38,774 bases of DNA from Arthrobacter sp. N199823 (GCF_002929705.1 NZ_PJIN01000015.1:1-38774); one strand, 5' to 3'. Positions 15,612-23,623 are shown, counted from the first letter of the stretch. A program made the numbers and translations. Notes: a model not told the origin generated them from the sequence alone.

Positions 15612-16165
15612 CTCAGGGCTCCTGCTCGTGCTTTTGCGGTTTCCAAAAAGTTTGTTGACAGGCGCCACGCTACGCCAGCGCCTACTGCCGCTCCTGCCCC
15701 AGCGGCCATCACCAGGAACCACTTGCTGGTCCCGTTGGTGCCATTGCCTATGGCGTGGGCCAGGGCAATGGGCCACATGGCGTAGCTGAACCAGTGGACG
15801 GCCCGAAAGGTCCGCTGGCCGATGCGCTGGCGCAGCAACCCCGTGACCATCAGGGCAAGAACCAGATCGAATGCGACGGTGCCAAGTCCCTGCCAGAACG
15901 GTTTGAAGGCCCCTAGGAAGGGAACAACGACGTCGGTCACGGTGAGTTTCGCATAAGAGTCCAGCATCAACGACCCCACATGGAGGAAAAGGAAGACTGT
16001 TGCCAGCAAGGAGATGTTTCGGTGTATCAGCGTTATGGAGAAGCGCGGTATCCCAGGTGGTGGTCGCCCCGAGCGGGTCAATATACCCAAAAGCACGCTC
16101 ACAGTAATCAACGCCAGGGAGGCGAATCCGCTCACCCTGCCAAAGGCCCACATGGCGTTATCCAT
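15608..16165 (-). CDS. Ferric-reductase-like diheme membrane protein
   Basis: A 185-residue protein of the ferric reductase-like transmembrane domain family, with about five helices. Two pairs of histidines lie on two helices at the right spacing for two b-type hemes: His48 and His62 (LIHRN, FLHVG), and His124 and His137 (AVHWF, LAHAIG). It should carry electrons across the membrane. There is no FAD/NAD domain on the same chain; the NuoF-like protein encoded next may take that place. ATG 16165 follows GGGAGGG and overlaps the stop of the ApbE gene. The stop overlaps the next start (ATGA). The true acceptor outside the membrane is not known. Confidence 0.85.
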   Translation of the reverse strand: MDNAMWAFGRVSGFASLALITVSVLLGILTRSGRPPPGIPRFSITLIHRNISLLATVFLFLHVGSLMLDSYAKLTVTDVVVPFLGAFKPFWQGLGTVAFDLVLALMVTGLLRQRIGQRTFRAVHWFSYAMWPIALAHAIGNGTNGTSKWFLVMAAGAGAAVGAGVAWRLSTNFLETAKARAGALR

Positions 16166-17120
16166 TTGACGGCCCTCCCGCAACAGACATTCCTTCTGGT
16201 TGACTTTGGGGCTGGTCCTTGGGCCATCCCCCCGTGGTGACAATGCGGCCCTGCGCGTCAACGAGGCGCGCAACAACGCCAATCCGGTCAAACCATTCCG
16301 GGGCTGCGAATCCGCGGACGATCCCAGCGGTGCTGAAAGCATTTGCCAGCAGGGCTGAGGTGGCTGCCACGGTGACGGTCCGCCAGACTGGCTCCGCCGG
16401 AAGCCCAAACCTGGGGTCCAGGATGTGGTGGACAGTGTGTCCGGCATGCTGCCACCGCCGCTTCTGTGTGCTCGAGGTGGCCATGGCATGGCCAGCCTTG
16501 AGGGTAAGCTGCTGGCTGGGATCCTGCGACAGGTCCTGGACCAGCACCTGCCAGCCGCCCTCCGGGCTGGGACCGGCCGTGGCGATGTCACCACCCAGGG
16601 AGACCAGAACACCGCATCCGAGCTTCGCCGCCACTCGCGCTGCGGCGCGGTCCGCGGCGACGGCCTTGGCCGTGGCCCCCAGGTCGAGCCGAAGATCCTC
16701 CGGGACGGTGAGGATTTGCCTGTCAATGGACACTCGCTGCCATCCTGGGGTGCGTGGTTGCGTGCGGGTGACGGCAACGGTTTCGCCGTCTGGATGGAGC
16801 CACACCTGGGCAAGGTCTTTGTCGTAGCCTAAGACTGCCAGGTCCATGCCAAGGGTGGGGTCAACGTCGCCCCCTGTCCACTTGGCAGCATCGAGGGCGC
16901 TGGCAACCAGCAAAGCCAGCAGCGGGCTCACCCTGGCACCAGCAGCAAGACTCGTTTGCAGGCCAGTCAGCTCCGAATCCGGGCGGAAGCGGCTGCAAGC
17001 CTGATCCACGCTGGCGATCTCGTCACGGACAATACCTTCGGCGGCGCTTGCCAGGCCAGCCTCGGTGACGGTAAGGGTAGCCTCCAGCCCCCACACTTCC
17101 CAGGATTTTGAAGACTCCAC
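16158..17120 (-). CDS. apbE: FAD:protein FMN transferase (ApbE family)
   Basis: A 320-residue ApbE protein, which links FMN covalently to Thr/Ser of exported redox proteins. Marks seen: RFRPDSEL (45-52), DLGATAKAVAAD (146-157), SLGGD (174-178), HHILDPRFG (231-239) and the metal-site segment AATSALLANAFSTAG. In the last one the usual Asp of 'ADALAT' is Asn260, while Thr264 is kept, so metal binding may be altered. I start at the GTG at 17120, one base after the stop of the small gene upstream. An open frame reaches 17363 but would overlap that gene fully. No signal peptide is evident with this start. The context predicts a flavinylated partner, yet no classic FMN-binding domain is encoded in this operon. 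Confidence 0.85.
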   Translation of the reverse strand: MESSKSWEVWGLEATLTVTEAGLASAAEGIVRDEIASVDQACSRFRPDSELTGLQTSLAAGARVSPLLALLVASALDAAKWTGGDVDPTLGMDLAVLGYDKDLAQVWLHPDGETVAVTRTQPRTPGWQRVSIDRQILTVPEDLRLDLGATAKAVAADRAAARVAAKLGCGVLVSLGGDIATAGPSPEGGWQVLVQDLSQDPSQQLTLKAGHAMATSSTQKRRWQHAGHTVHHILDPRFGLPAEPVWRTVTVAATSALLANAFSTAGIVRGFAAPEWFDRIGVVARLVDAQGRIVTTGGWPKDQPQSQPEGMSVAGGPSNG

Positions 17121-17121
17121 G

Positions 17122-17421
17122 TTAGGACCCTGCTGACTTTCCGCTGATGGCCCCACCGTTGCCGGGCTGAACAGGGATGCCGCCCGATGTGCCGTTGCTG
17201 TAGTCGTTTCCATCCTCATAGTCGTAGCCGTGGTCCTCATCCTGGCTTCGTCCCTGGTCCTGTTGGGTGCCCTCACCCTGGCTGGTGCTCGAGCTGACCG
17301 TGTTGCTGGTGGTGGCAGCACCCACAGCCAAGGCCGCGATGCCGGCAACCGAAAAGCTGCCAAGTGCTACTACAGTGGTGATGCCCGCCGCCACCTTCTT
17401 GCCGCTGTTCCGTGTCGCCAT
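17122..17421 (-). CDS. Small exported or membrane-anchored protein
   Basis: A 99-residue protein with ATG at 17421 and ribosome site GGAGCAGG. After MATRNSGKK comes a hydrophobic helix (about 10-35, VAAGITTVVALGSFSVAG...), a signal peptide or anchor. The rest is a low-complexity, Ser/Gln/Asp/Tyr/Gly-rich tail (QGEGTQQDQ, DEDHGYDYEDGNDY) with no recognisable fold. Operons of this type often encode an FMN-binding-domain protein at this point; the tail contains SNGTSGG, only faintly like the (D/S)G(A/T)(T/S)GAT sites used by ApbE. The protein may be a degenerate or novel electron-carrying partner. Its stop is one base before the ApbE start. Confidence 0.7.
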   Translation of the reverse strand: MATRNSGKKVAAGITTVVALGSFSVAGIAALAVGAATTSNTVSSSTSQGEGTQQDQGRSQDEDHGYDYEDGNDYSNGTSGGIPVQPGNGGAISGKSAGS

Positions 17422-17494
17422 GGCCTGCTCCTATCCGCGCGTTGGTGAAGTTCCTTGTCTCCATCATCCCCACGAATTCTGTGTGCTTTCTTAG

Positions 17495-18733
17495 TCAGCG
17501 ATGTACATCGGCTTTACCCTTGCCTAGCAGCGGAAGAACTACCACTACCGTGGCTCCGCTGCCCGGCGACGCCGATTTCACCACGACTTTTCCGTGGTGC
17601 AGGGCAACAATCTCGGCCACCAAGGCTAGGCCGAGCCCATAGTGGCGGCTGCCGCTTGCAGTGCCGGCTCCTGCCCTTGTCGAGGAAAACCGTTCGAACG
17701 CCCTTCCCTCTGTGCCGGGGGTAAACCCGGGTCCGTCATCGGAGACCAGAATGCGTACATCCCGTCCAACTACACCAACATCCACCGTGACAGTAGTTAT
17801 GGCATGGTCTAGGGCGTTGGAAATCAAGGCCGTGAAGACCCGCAGTAGCGCCACTGGAGATCCTTGCACGATGACGGGGCCTGCAGCACTGACCACGCCC
17901 AGCTCTATGGACTGTTTCTGCGCCTGGGGCGCCGCTACAGCAACCGCATGGCGTGCAACCCCGAGCACGTCGACGGGAGTATGGTCTACAGCCTCCCTAG
18001 GGTCAGCGGATATCAGCAAATCCTCTAAAATCCCTGTCAACAGCTTGGAGTCCTGGACAATCCTCTCCACCTCCTCGGAAACCTTCTCCGGAGTCAGACC
18101 CGGTCCCAGCAGTTTTCGGTGCAGCATTTGGGCCCGTGTGCTGAGCAAGGTCAATGGCGTTCGAAGTTCGTGGCTGGCATCGGCAACGAACCTTCGCTGC
18201 AAGGCCAGGCTCTCCACCATGGGGCGCATGGCCCGCCGTGCCATCCACACCGACGTGGCAGCCGAAACAAGTGCCGCCGCCGCGACGGCAACCACGATGG
18301 CCCAGATCAGGCGATCGAGTGATTCGCGGCCCTCATGGGTATCCACCGCAGCCTGGACCACCCTGTCATCATGGATGGTGGTCAACACCTCGTAGTTTCT
18401 TCCCCCAGCCGAGAAACCGGACTTTTCATCCGATTGTGTCGCGTCCACTCGGTTCATCGCGGCAATGTCAGGAAGGCCCACGGGCATGGCCGGAGAGACG
18501 CTCAGATCGCCCTCGTGGAACACAGCAACAAAAACTCCCGGCGGCGCATCGTGGGGTGAGTCCACTCGGGTCGTGTTCACCAGTGACTTATCCAAGGCTT
18601 CAGCAGTGCCGGCAGCAACTATGGAGTACAGCAAAACACCCATCAAGGCCAGCAAAACCACTATTAGACTGGTGAATTGCAATGCCAGGCGCACCACAGC
18701 GTGGCGTAGCTCGGCAGCATCCCTGGCGTTCAT
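17495..18733 (-). CDS. Sensor histidine kinase
   Basis: A 412-residue membrane kinase. Transmembrane helices at about 13-40 and 142-165 enclose an extracellular sensor of about 100 residues. A short linker and the dimerization domain with His188 in FVADASHELRTPLT follow. The ATPase has N-box SNALDHA, G1 DDGPGF, an F-box-like FERF and G2 GLGLALV. It would phosphorylate the regulator encoded just upstream; the ATG at 18733 overlaps that stop (ATGA). The nature of its signal is not readable from the extracellular part, which contains no Cys pair or known motif. Being followed by the redox operon on the same strand, the pair probably controls those genes. Confidence 0.9.
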   Translation of the reverse strand: MNARDAAELRHAVVRLALQFTSLIVVLLALMGVLLYSIVAAGTAEALDKSLVNTTRVDSPHDAPPGVFVAVFHEGDLSVSPAMPVGLPDIAAMNRVDATQSDEKSGFSAGGRNYEVLTTIHDDRVVQAAVDTHEGRESLDRLIWAIVVAVAAAALVSAATSVWMARRAMRPMVESLALQRRFVADASHELRTPLTLLSTRAQMLHRKLLGPGLTPEKVSEEVERIVQDSKLLTGILEDLLISADPREAVDHTPVDVLGVARHAVAVAAPQAQKQSIELGVVSAAGPVIVQGSPVALLRVFTALISNALDHAITTVTVDVGVVGRDVRILVSDDGPGFTPGTEGRAFERFSSTRAGAGTASGSRHYGLGLALVAEIVALHHGKVVVKSASPGSGATVVVVLPLLGKGKADVHR

Positions 18734-19398
18734 GCCAGCGGTCCCAGGACATACCCCAGACCCCGGACCGTCAGCACACATGATCGGCCCAGTTTCTTGC
18801 GGAGATAATGCACGTAGGTATCAACCACGCCGCCATCGTCGGCATCAGCAAAGACCGACTCCAAAAGACCCGTTCTGGTGAAGACCTGCTGCGGCCTGCG
18901 AGCCAGATGCTCCAAAAACTCGCATTCACGTTCGGACAACACCACCTTGGCGCCGCCGTCAAGCGCCACCGTCCGGGTGCCCACATCAAGGGCACCCCCC
19001 GGAACCCGCACCATAAAGGACGTGTCCGCATGGCGCCGCAGCAGGGCACGGATTCGCGCTAATAATTCCTCAATGTCAAAGGGCTTGCCCAAATAGTCCT
19101 CGGCTCCCCTGTCCAGCCCTTCCACCCGGTCCGCCGGATTACTCAGTGCCGAAAGTATGAGCGCCGGTGTGGTGATCCCTTTGCGTCGCAGCCGCTCCAA
19201 CACCTCCAATCCCTCAATTGCTGGCAGACCCCTATCCATCACCATGACATCGAAGTGCCGGCTAAGGCCCTCATGCAGGGCCCGCTGGCCGTCACCTGCC
19301 ACTACAACGTTGTAGCCCTCGCCGCCAAGCAAGTCAGCCAACATCGAAGCAAGGGCGGCGTCATCCTCCACCAGCAACACACTCGGTTCATCAGCCAT
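18730..19398 (-). CDS. OmpR/PhoB-type response regulator
   Basis: A 222-residue regulator. The receiver has EDD (11-13), phospho-acceptor Asp55 (VMVMDRGLP), Ser in LILSALS and Lys in YLGKPFD. The C-terminal winged helix has LSERECEFLEHLA, FTRTGLLESVF, the recognition helix VVDTYVHYLRKKLG and the wing VRGLGYVL. The ATG at 19398 is placed where the receiver begins. There is no good ribosome site, but TATACT lies about nine bases upstream, so a leaderless mRNA is possible. It is the first gene of the kinase-redox run. Likely targets are its own operon and the small exported protein gene downstream. Confidence 0.9.
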   Translation of the reverse strand: MADEPSVLLVEDDAALASMLADLLGGEGYNVVVAGDGQRALHEGLSRHFDVMVMDRGLPAIEGLEVLERLRRKGITTPALILSALSNPADRVEGLDRGAEDYLGKPFDIEELLARIRALLRRHADTSFMVRVPGGALDVGTRTVALDGGAKVVLSERECEFLEHLARRPQQVFTRTGLLESVFADADDGGVVDTYVHYLRKKLGRSCVLTVRGLGYVLGPLA

Positions 19399-20333
19399 GA
19401 AGTGAAGTATAGGGTCCAATGCTTGGCCGGCACCGTTCGTTGAATCTTCCGTGGCGGTGTACCTGCCCGTGATCGTCAACGACAGCACCGTCGTAGGCGT
19501 GGACCTGCCAACAATCTTCGAGGACCTCATCTTGGCCTGACTGAGAAACAGCGAGCCAACAGCCTCTACTCCGTGGCGCTTGGCACCCTGCCGCAGACTA
19601 GCGCAGACCTGGGCGCAGCTGTGTGCTCCGCAAAATGTCCACCCTGGGTGATTCCTTCCTTGGCTGGAAGCATTCTGACGGGCCCTTCGTCCTATGAGAA
19701 AGGCCTAGTTCTTGGTCACGTGGTTCAGTATATTAGCGGTCCCAATGCTTTCGAATATCACTTGCACCTTCCCTGGAATGGGCAAGACCACAGCGTATGA
19801 CATCTGGGTCTCCGTCATCTCCGGAATGGCTGCCGCCGGGCCGCTGGTCTGGCGGGAGCTGCCCCAAGCGACGAGTTTACCCGACTAGGGCCCCTGGCTG
19901 CCTGTAAGCCACGTGGCAACTCCGGCCTCTAGGGCGCATAAATCATCCGGCAGAGTGGTCCAGAGCTGGCACCATGGGGCGACCCCTGTCCCTGAGTACG
20001 GCCGGTCCTGCCGTGCTGGAAGCCCGCCCCAACGGTTTCGCACCTATTGTCTGGGCCTCGGAGCTCGGTACCTCTGCGTTCCGGCTCCTTCGGCTTCTGG
20101 GCTCGTTTTCGGGGCCGCGGTAGCGAGACATTAGTCCGGCAAGAATTTCTCCACGATTGACGGCTTTGAGTTGGCAAGCGTCGCCACTAACGAAACTTCG
20201 ACCGCTCTGAGCAGACCCGAACCAATGACAAGAACTATGGATGGTTCCCGACCTGGATTATTCAAGGATCACCTAGATTCCACCACCAAGTCGTTGAACC
20301 TCAGTCAAGCGGGGCGGCCGTGTGCCGGTCACG
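19399..20333. other. Decayed, gene-free region
   Basis: More than 900 bases with no ORF that has both a start with ribosome site and natural composition. A short reading frame at about 19430-19542, ending VVGVDLPTIFEDLILA, looks protein-like and may be the tail of a lost gene. I could not assign it. The region continues into the broken aldehyde dehydrogenase, so it was probably coding DNA that has decayed. Confidence 0.5.
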
Positions 20334-21217
20334 TTAGTGTTTGATGCCGATCCAGGAGTCAGTGTTGAACTCGTCGATGGCCCGGTCACCCATTGAAGCG
20401 GCTGAGGCCGGCGTTGCGCTCCCTGCCGAAGGGCACATGGGCTTCGTCGTTGACTGGCATATCGCTAATGTGTGTGATCCGGCCTTGATGCCCGGACCGA
20501 GGCGCACACCACGTTCGGTGACTTTGGTGAATACGAAGGGCGAAACAACGCGACCGTCGATGGAGCCCTCCAAAGCCACTTTGGCCACTTCGCTCTTTGC
20601 CAGTGCGATCTTCTTGAGAATCCAGCGAGCTGGCCGTCGTTGATCAACGGGGCTTGGACAATAATCCGGTTCACAGCCATGCAGATTTGTCGCTGGTGCA
20701 GGAACTTTCCCAGCACTGCCGCTTGTACGGCAACGTCCAGATCGGCGTCATCAATGACCACAAAGTGGCCGTTGCCACCGAGTTCCAAAGCGATTTGCTT
20801 GATGAAGTCTTCACCAGCGGCGAGCCTTCGCACGCTCTTGCCCACCGGCGTCGAACCTACGAAGGAAATCAGGCCCGGAACGGGGTTGGTGACGACGTCG
20901 TCGCCAATCTCGGATCTGGCACCCACCACCGCACTTAAGGTGCCCGCAGGCAGCCCGGCCTCCTCGAAGATGCGGGCCAGCATCAGACAGCCGGTCCCGG
21001 GAGTGTCACTTGCAGGCTTGATTACGACGGCGTTGCTCAAGGCAAGTGCCGGGGCCACCGAGCGCTGGGAAAAGTGGAGCGGGACGTTCCACGGGCTAAT
21101 AGCACCCACGACGCCGAGCGGGCGGCGGTAGATACGGTATTCCTGTCCTGGTGCGTTGGATTCGACAATGCGGTCAAAGACGCGACCAGGGAAGGCTGCC
21201 GCCTCCAACACCATCAC
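20334..21217 (-). pseudogene. Aldehyde dehydrogenase, broken at both ends of the chain
   Basis: Clear NAD(P)-dependent aldehyde dehydrogenase sequence: [15 protein letters not shown] with the catalytic Asn, VIKPASDTP with the cofactor Lys, [17 protein letters not shown] with the general-base Glu, and the nucleophile Cys in RQICMAVNR. The first 90 or so residues are missing. After LINDGQ the frame shifts; the continuation [19 protein letters not shown] is in another frame (to the stop at 20334). A large part of the C-terminal third is deleted before the final DEFNTDSWIGIKH. This order of motifs and the end sequence suggest the benzaldehyde/vanillin-dehydrogenase branch. No function is expected. 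Confidence 0.9.
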
Positions 21218-21394
21218 GTGGCCGAGTACTGATCAGCAGGTATCAGAACTGATCTCGACAGCGTTTGGCGGCCAATGAAATGTGCTTTCAGTGGCCAGGC
21301 GTTGCCGTACTGCCCTGGTCAATACCGGTTTCAGCTGGAGACTGGGCTCACGGGTCGTCGCTCGGGTAAGAAGTGACCGTGGCCTGTGGGGAGT

Positions 21395-21652
21395 CTAGGC
21401 CAGGGAGAGGAAAAGTTTCTCCATCTCGGCGCGGTCAGCCGTGGAGTCTTCACTTTTCAGGCACTGCTCGAGTCCGGTGGCGATAATGGAGAACCCGGCG
21501 CGATCTATGGCTTTGGAGGCGGCGGAAAGCTGGGTGACTACCGCACGGCAGTCGCTGCCCTCTTCCAGCATACGAATCACCGCGTTCAGCTGGCCCTGGG
21601 CTCGTTTGAGCCTGTTGATTGCGGGTTTCATGGTGTCGGCTTCCAGTTCCAT
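21395..21652 (-). CDS. cstR: CstR-type persulfide-sensing repressor (CsoR family)
   Basis: An 85-residue all-helical CsoR/RcnR-family repressor. Cys35 (GSDCRAVV) and Cys64 (LEQCLKS) match the two sensing Cys residues, but the metal-binding His of copper-type CsoR is Gly60. This Cys-only pattern is that of CstR, which senses persulfides through disulfide or polysulfide bridges. QLSAASKAIDR is the dimer helix. I start at the ATG at 21652, since GAGGAGG lies 8-9 bases upstream; an ATG at 21685 would add 11 residues. It is divergent from a small Cys-rich gene and a persulfide dioxygenase. The C/G palindromes around these genes are its likely operators, including one at its own promoter. Confidence 0.88.
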   Translation of the reverse strand: MELEADTMKPAINRLKRAQGQLNAVIRMLEEGSDCRAVVTQLSAASKAIDRAGFSIIATGLEQCLKSEDSTADRAEMEKLFLSLA

Positions 21653-21687
21653 GGCCGGTACCTCCTCGGTGGTAGTTTCATTCATTG

Positions 21688-21705
21688 TATACCCCCGGGG
21701 GTTTA
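21688..21705. promoter_or_regulatory. CstR-type operator at the cstR promoter
   Basis: TATACCCCCGGGGGTTTA is a near-perfect dyad with the C5G5 core typical of CsoR/CstR operators. On the minus strand GGGGGTATACA gives a -10-like TATACA directly after it, so binding would block cstR transcription (autoregulation). Confidence 0.7.
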
Positions 21706-21728
21706 AATGGTGTTGGCGCGGTAGGTTC

Positions 21729-21748
21729 ACATACCCCCTAGGGTATGT
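21729..21748. promoter_or_regulatory. CstR-type operator before the small Cys-rich gene
   Basis: ACATACCCCCTAGGGTATGT is a dyad of 20 bp with one asymmetric position pair. A -10-like AATACT (21751-21756) follows on the plus strand. It lies 67 nt before the start of the Cys-rich gene. Confidence 0.7.
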
Positions 21749-21814
21749 GCAATACTCAAATATAGGAGCCAACTGAGCCCTGCGTATCAACCAATAACCT
21801 CAAGGAGACACCGC

Positions 21815-21991
21815 ATGTGCCGTGCAACCAAATGCCACAGGTGCCAGAAAACAACCTGGGCCGGATGTGGCCAACACGTAAATCAGGTCATGTCCAAGGT
21901 GCCACGCACGGAACGTTGCTCCTGCGATCCGAACGCACCTAAGGAGCCGCGCGAGGGAAGCGGATTCTTCGCACGCCTCTTTGGTCGCTAA
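21815..21991 (+). CDS. Small Cys-rich protein of the persulfide locus
   Basis: A 58-residue protein with ATG at 21815 and a strong ribosome site (AAGGAG, seven bases upstream). Six Cys residues: Cys2, Cys7, Cys10, Cys18, Cys35 and Cys37, in MCRATKCHRC, WAGCGQH and ERCSCD. The CxxC and CxC pairs suggest a small zinc ribbon or a thiol/persulfide carrier. Small proteins with this N-terminal pattern are, as I recall, common and unnamed in actinobacteria. The C-terminus ends in a hydrophobic/basic FFARLFGR that might bind membrane. A CstR-type operator precedes it and a terminator follows, so it is a single-gene transcript under persulfide control. Function unknown. Confidence 0.8.
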   Translation: MCRATKCHRCQKTTWAGCGQHVNQVMSKVPRTERCSCDPNAPKEPREGSGFFARLFGR

Positions 21992-22011
21992 GCTCCAGAA
22001 CCCACAACCTC

Positions 22012-22055
22012 GCGGCGATCAGCACAAATAACATTGGTGCCGATCGCCGCTTTTT
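22012..22055 (+). terminator. Intrinsic terminator after the Cys-rich gene
   Basis: The stem arms GCGGCGATC (22012-22020) and GATCGCCGC (22042-22050) pair fully. An inner GCAC/GTGC extends the stem, and TTTTT follows at once. Confidence 0.8.
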
Positions 22056-22093
22056 CGTGCCCTGAGAGCCACCAGATCCGCCCGATCCGCCAT

Positions 22094-22122
22094 TTGACGG
22101 ATACCCCATGGGGTATTACAGT
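22094..22122 (+). promoter_or_regulatory. Promoter with CstR operator in its spacer
   Basis: -35 TTGACG (22094-22099) and -10 TACAGT (22117-22122) are 17 nt apart. The spacer consists of one base plus a perfect 16-bp palindrome, ATACCCCATGGGGTAT (22101-22116). A repressor bound there would exclude RNA polymerase. The promoter drives the persulfide dioxygenase gene. Confidence 0.7.
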
Positions 22123-22135
22123 TTGGACTATTCCA

Positions 22136-22153
22136 AATACCCCTAGGGGTATT
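22136..22153. promoter_or_regulatory. Second CstR operator of the dioxygenase promoter
   Basis: AATACCCCTAGGGGTATT is a perfect 18-bp palindrome. It begins about seven bases after the predicted transcription start of the upstream promoter, and 19 nt separate it from the first operator. Confidence 0.75.
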
Positions 22154-22184
22154 AATGACGGTGTACGCAACCAAAGGAAAAACT

Positions 22185-23582
22185 ATGCTTCTCGAACGCA
22201 TCTATGACGAAGATCTAGCCCAGGCCAGCTATTTCATCGGCTGCCAGGCTAAGGGCGAGGCCATCGTGGTTGATGCCCGCCGCGATATAGAGGTCTACCG
22301 GGATTTTGCAGCGAAAAACGGCATGAAGATCGTGGCCGTCACCGAAACCCACATCCATGCCGATTACCTCTCCGGTACCCGGGAACTGGCGGCTGCGACT
22401 GCCGCAGCGATCTATGTTTCGGGCGAAGGCGGAAAGGATTGGCAGTACGAATTCGAAGCGGACCGTCTCTTTGACCAGTCCACCATCACGCTGGGTAACA
22501 TCAGCCTCAAAGCCCTACACACGCCGGGACACACCCCCGAGCACCTCTCCTTTTTGGTTACTGACGGTGCCTTCAGCAACGAACCGGGGTTCCTGCTCTC
22601 CGGCGACTTTGTTTTTTCCGGAGACTTAGGCCGCCCGGACTTGCTCGATGAAGCCGCTGGTGGCACCGACACCCGCTTTGCCGGGGCACACGATTTGTTC
22701 GTCTCGCTGAAGGAAAAGTTCCTGACGCTGCCGGACTATGTGCAGGTCTACCCGGGCCACGGTTCAGGTAGCGCCTGCGGCAAAGCATTGGGAGCGATCC
22801 CGTCCTCCACGGTCGGTTACGAACGCAATTTCGCATGGTGGGGAACGTACCTTGCAGCCAATGATGAGGCGGGTTTCATTGCAGAGCTACTTGACGGGCA
22901 GCCGGACGCTCATGCGTACTTCTCGCGTATGAAACGTGAAAACCGTCAAGGTCCGGCAGTGTTGGGCGAGCGCGCATCATTGACCAAGTTGGCAACCGAA
23001 GACGTTGCGGCGTCACTGGCCGCTGACGAAATAGGTGTGGTCGACACCCGTCACCACACCTTGGTCCACCAGGGTACCGTTGCCGGTGCCCTGAATATTC
23101 CCGCCGGCAACAAGGTAGCCAGCTTCGGAAGTTGGGCCGTGGATCCCGAATCCGACCAGCGACCCCTAGTCCTGCTGGCACCCGACAGCGACATCGCCAC
23201 GGAGATGTGGGACCACCTCATTCGAGTGGGCATCGACCGCGTCGCCGGATACATCACTTCCTTTGATGGCCTGCCGAGCTTCACTCCGGAAACCCTGGCG
23301 CCGGCCGACCTGGCCGGGTTCGATACCACCCTACTGCTGGATGTACGCAATAAGACCGAACACACTGCCGGGCACATCCCCAACTCCGTCCAGCTCAATG
23401 CAGGACGGGTGCTCTGGCACACCGACCGGCTGCCGGCCGACGGCGCAATCGTGAGCTACTGCCAGTCCGGCGTGCGCAACTCCGTGGCCGCCTCCGCACT
23501 GCGCCGGGCAGGGTTCGACGTCGTTGAACTCGAGGGCAGCTACGCCGGCTGGGCCGACTGGAAGCACAAGCAGAACGCTTAA
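22185..23582 (+). CDS. cstB: CstB-like persulfide dioxygenase-rhodanese fusion
   Basis: A 465-residue fusion. The metallo-beta-lactamase domain (1-240) has THIHADYLSG with His56, His58 and Asp60, then HTPGHTPEH and SGDFVFSGDLGRPD; it is of the ETHE1/persulfide dioxygenase type with mononuclear Fe(II). A first rhodanese-like domain (about 265-350) lacks the catalytic Cys (VLLAPDSD). The second (about 375-465) has Cys426 in SYCQSGVRNS. This layout equals staphylococcal CstB, which oxidises persulfide and releases thiosulfate. ATG 22185 has AAAGGA upstream; an ATG at 22155 overlaps the operator area and is less likely. Operators on both sides of the start of transcription imply CstR control. First gene of the sulfur operon. 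Confidence 0.92.
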   Translation: MLLERIYDEDLAQASYFIGCQAKGEAIVVDARRDIEVYRDFAAKNGMKIVAVTETHIHADYLSGTRELAAATAAAIYVSGEGGKDWQYEFEADRLFDQSTITLGNISLKALHTPGHTPEHLSFLVTDGAFSNEPGFLLSGDFVFSGDLGRPDLLDEAAGGTDTRFAGAHDLFVSLKEKFLTLPDYVQVYPGHGSGSACGKALGAIPSSTVGYERNFAWWGTYLAANDEAGFIAELLDGQPDAHAYFSRMKRENRQGPAVLGERASLTKLATEDVAASLAADEIGVVDTRHHTLVHQGTVAGALNIPAGNKVASFGSWAVDPESDQRPLVLLAPDSDIATEMWDHLIRVGIDRVAGYITSFDGLPSFTPETLAPADLAGFDTTLLLDVRNKTEHTAGHIPNSVQLNAGRVLWHTDRLPADGAIVSYCQSGVRNSVAASALRRAGFDVVELEGSYAGWADWKHKQNA

Positions 23583-23623
23583 GTTCTCCACCACCCATCC
23601 CTCAACCAAAAATCTCCGTATTC

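Noticed and set aside
15612-16813. N-terminal extensions of the NuoF-like and ferric-reductase-like genes
   Set aside because: The frames stay open far upstream, but these parts overlap the neighbouring genes, show no conserved sequence, and good internal starts with ribosome sites exist at 15611 and 16165.
21395-21652. Copper-responsive CsoR
   Set aside because: The His ligand needed for Cu(I) binding is Gly60, and neighbours are sulfur genes, not copper exporters.
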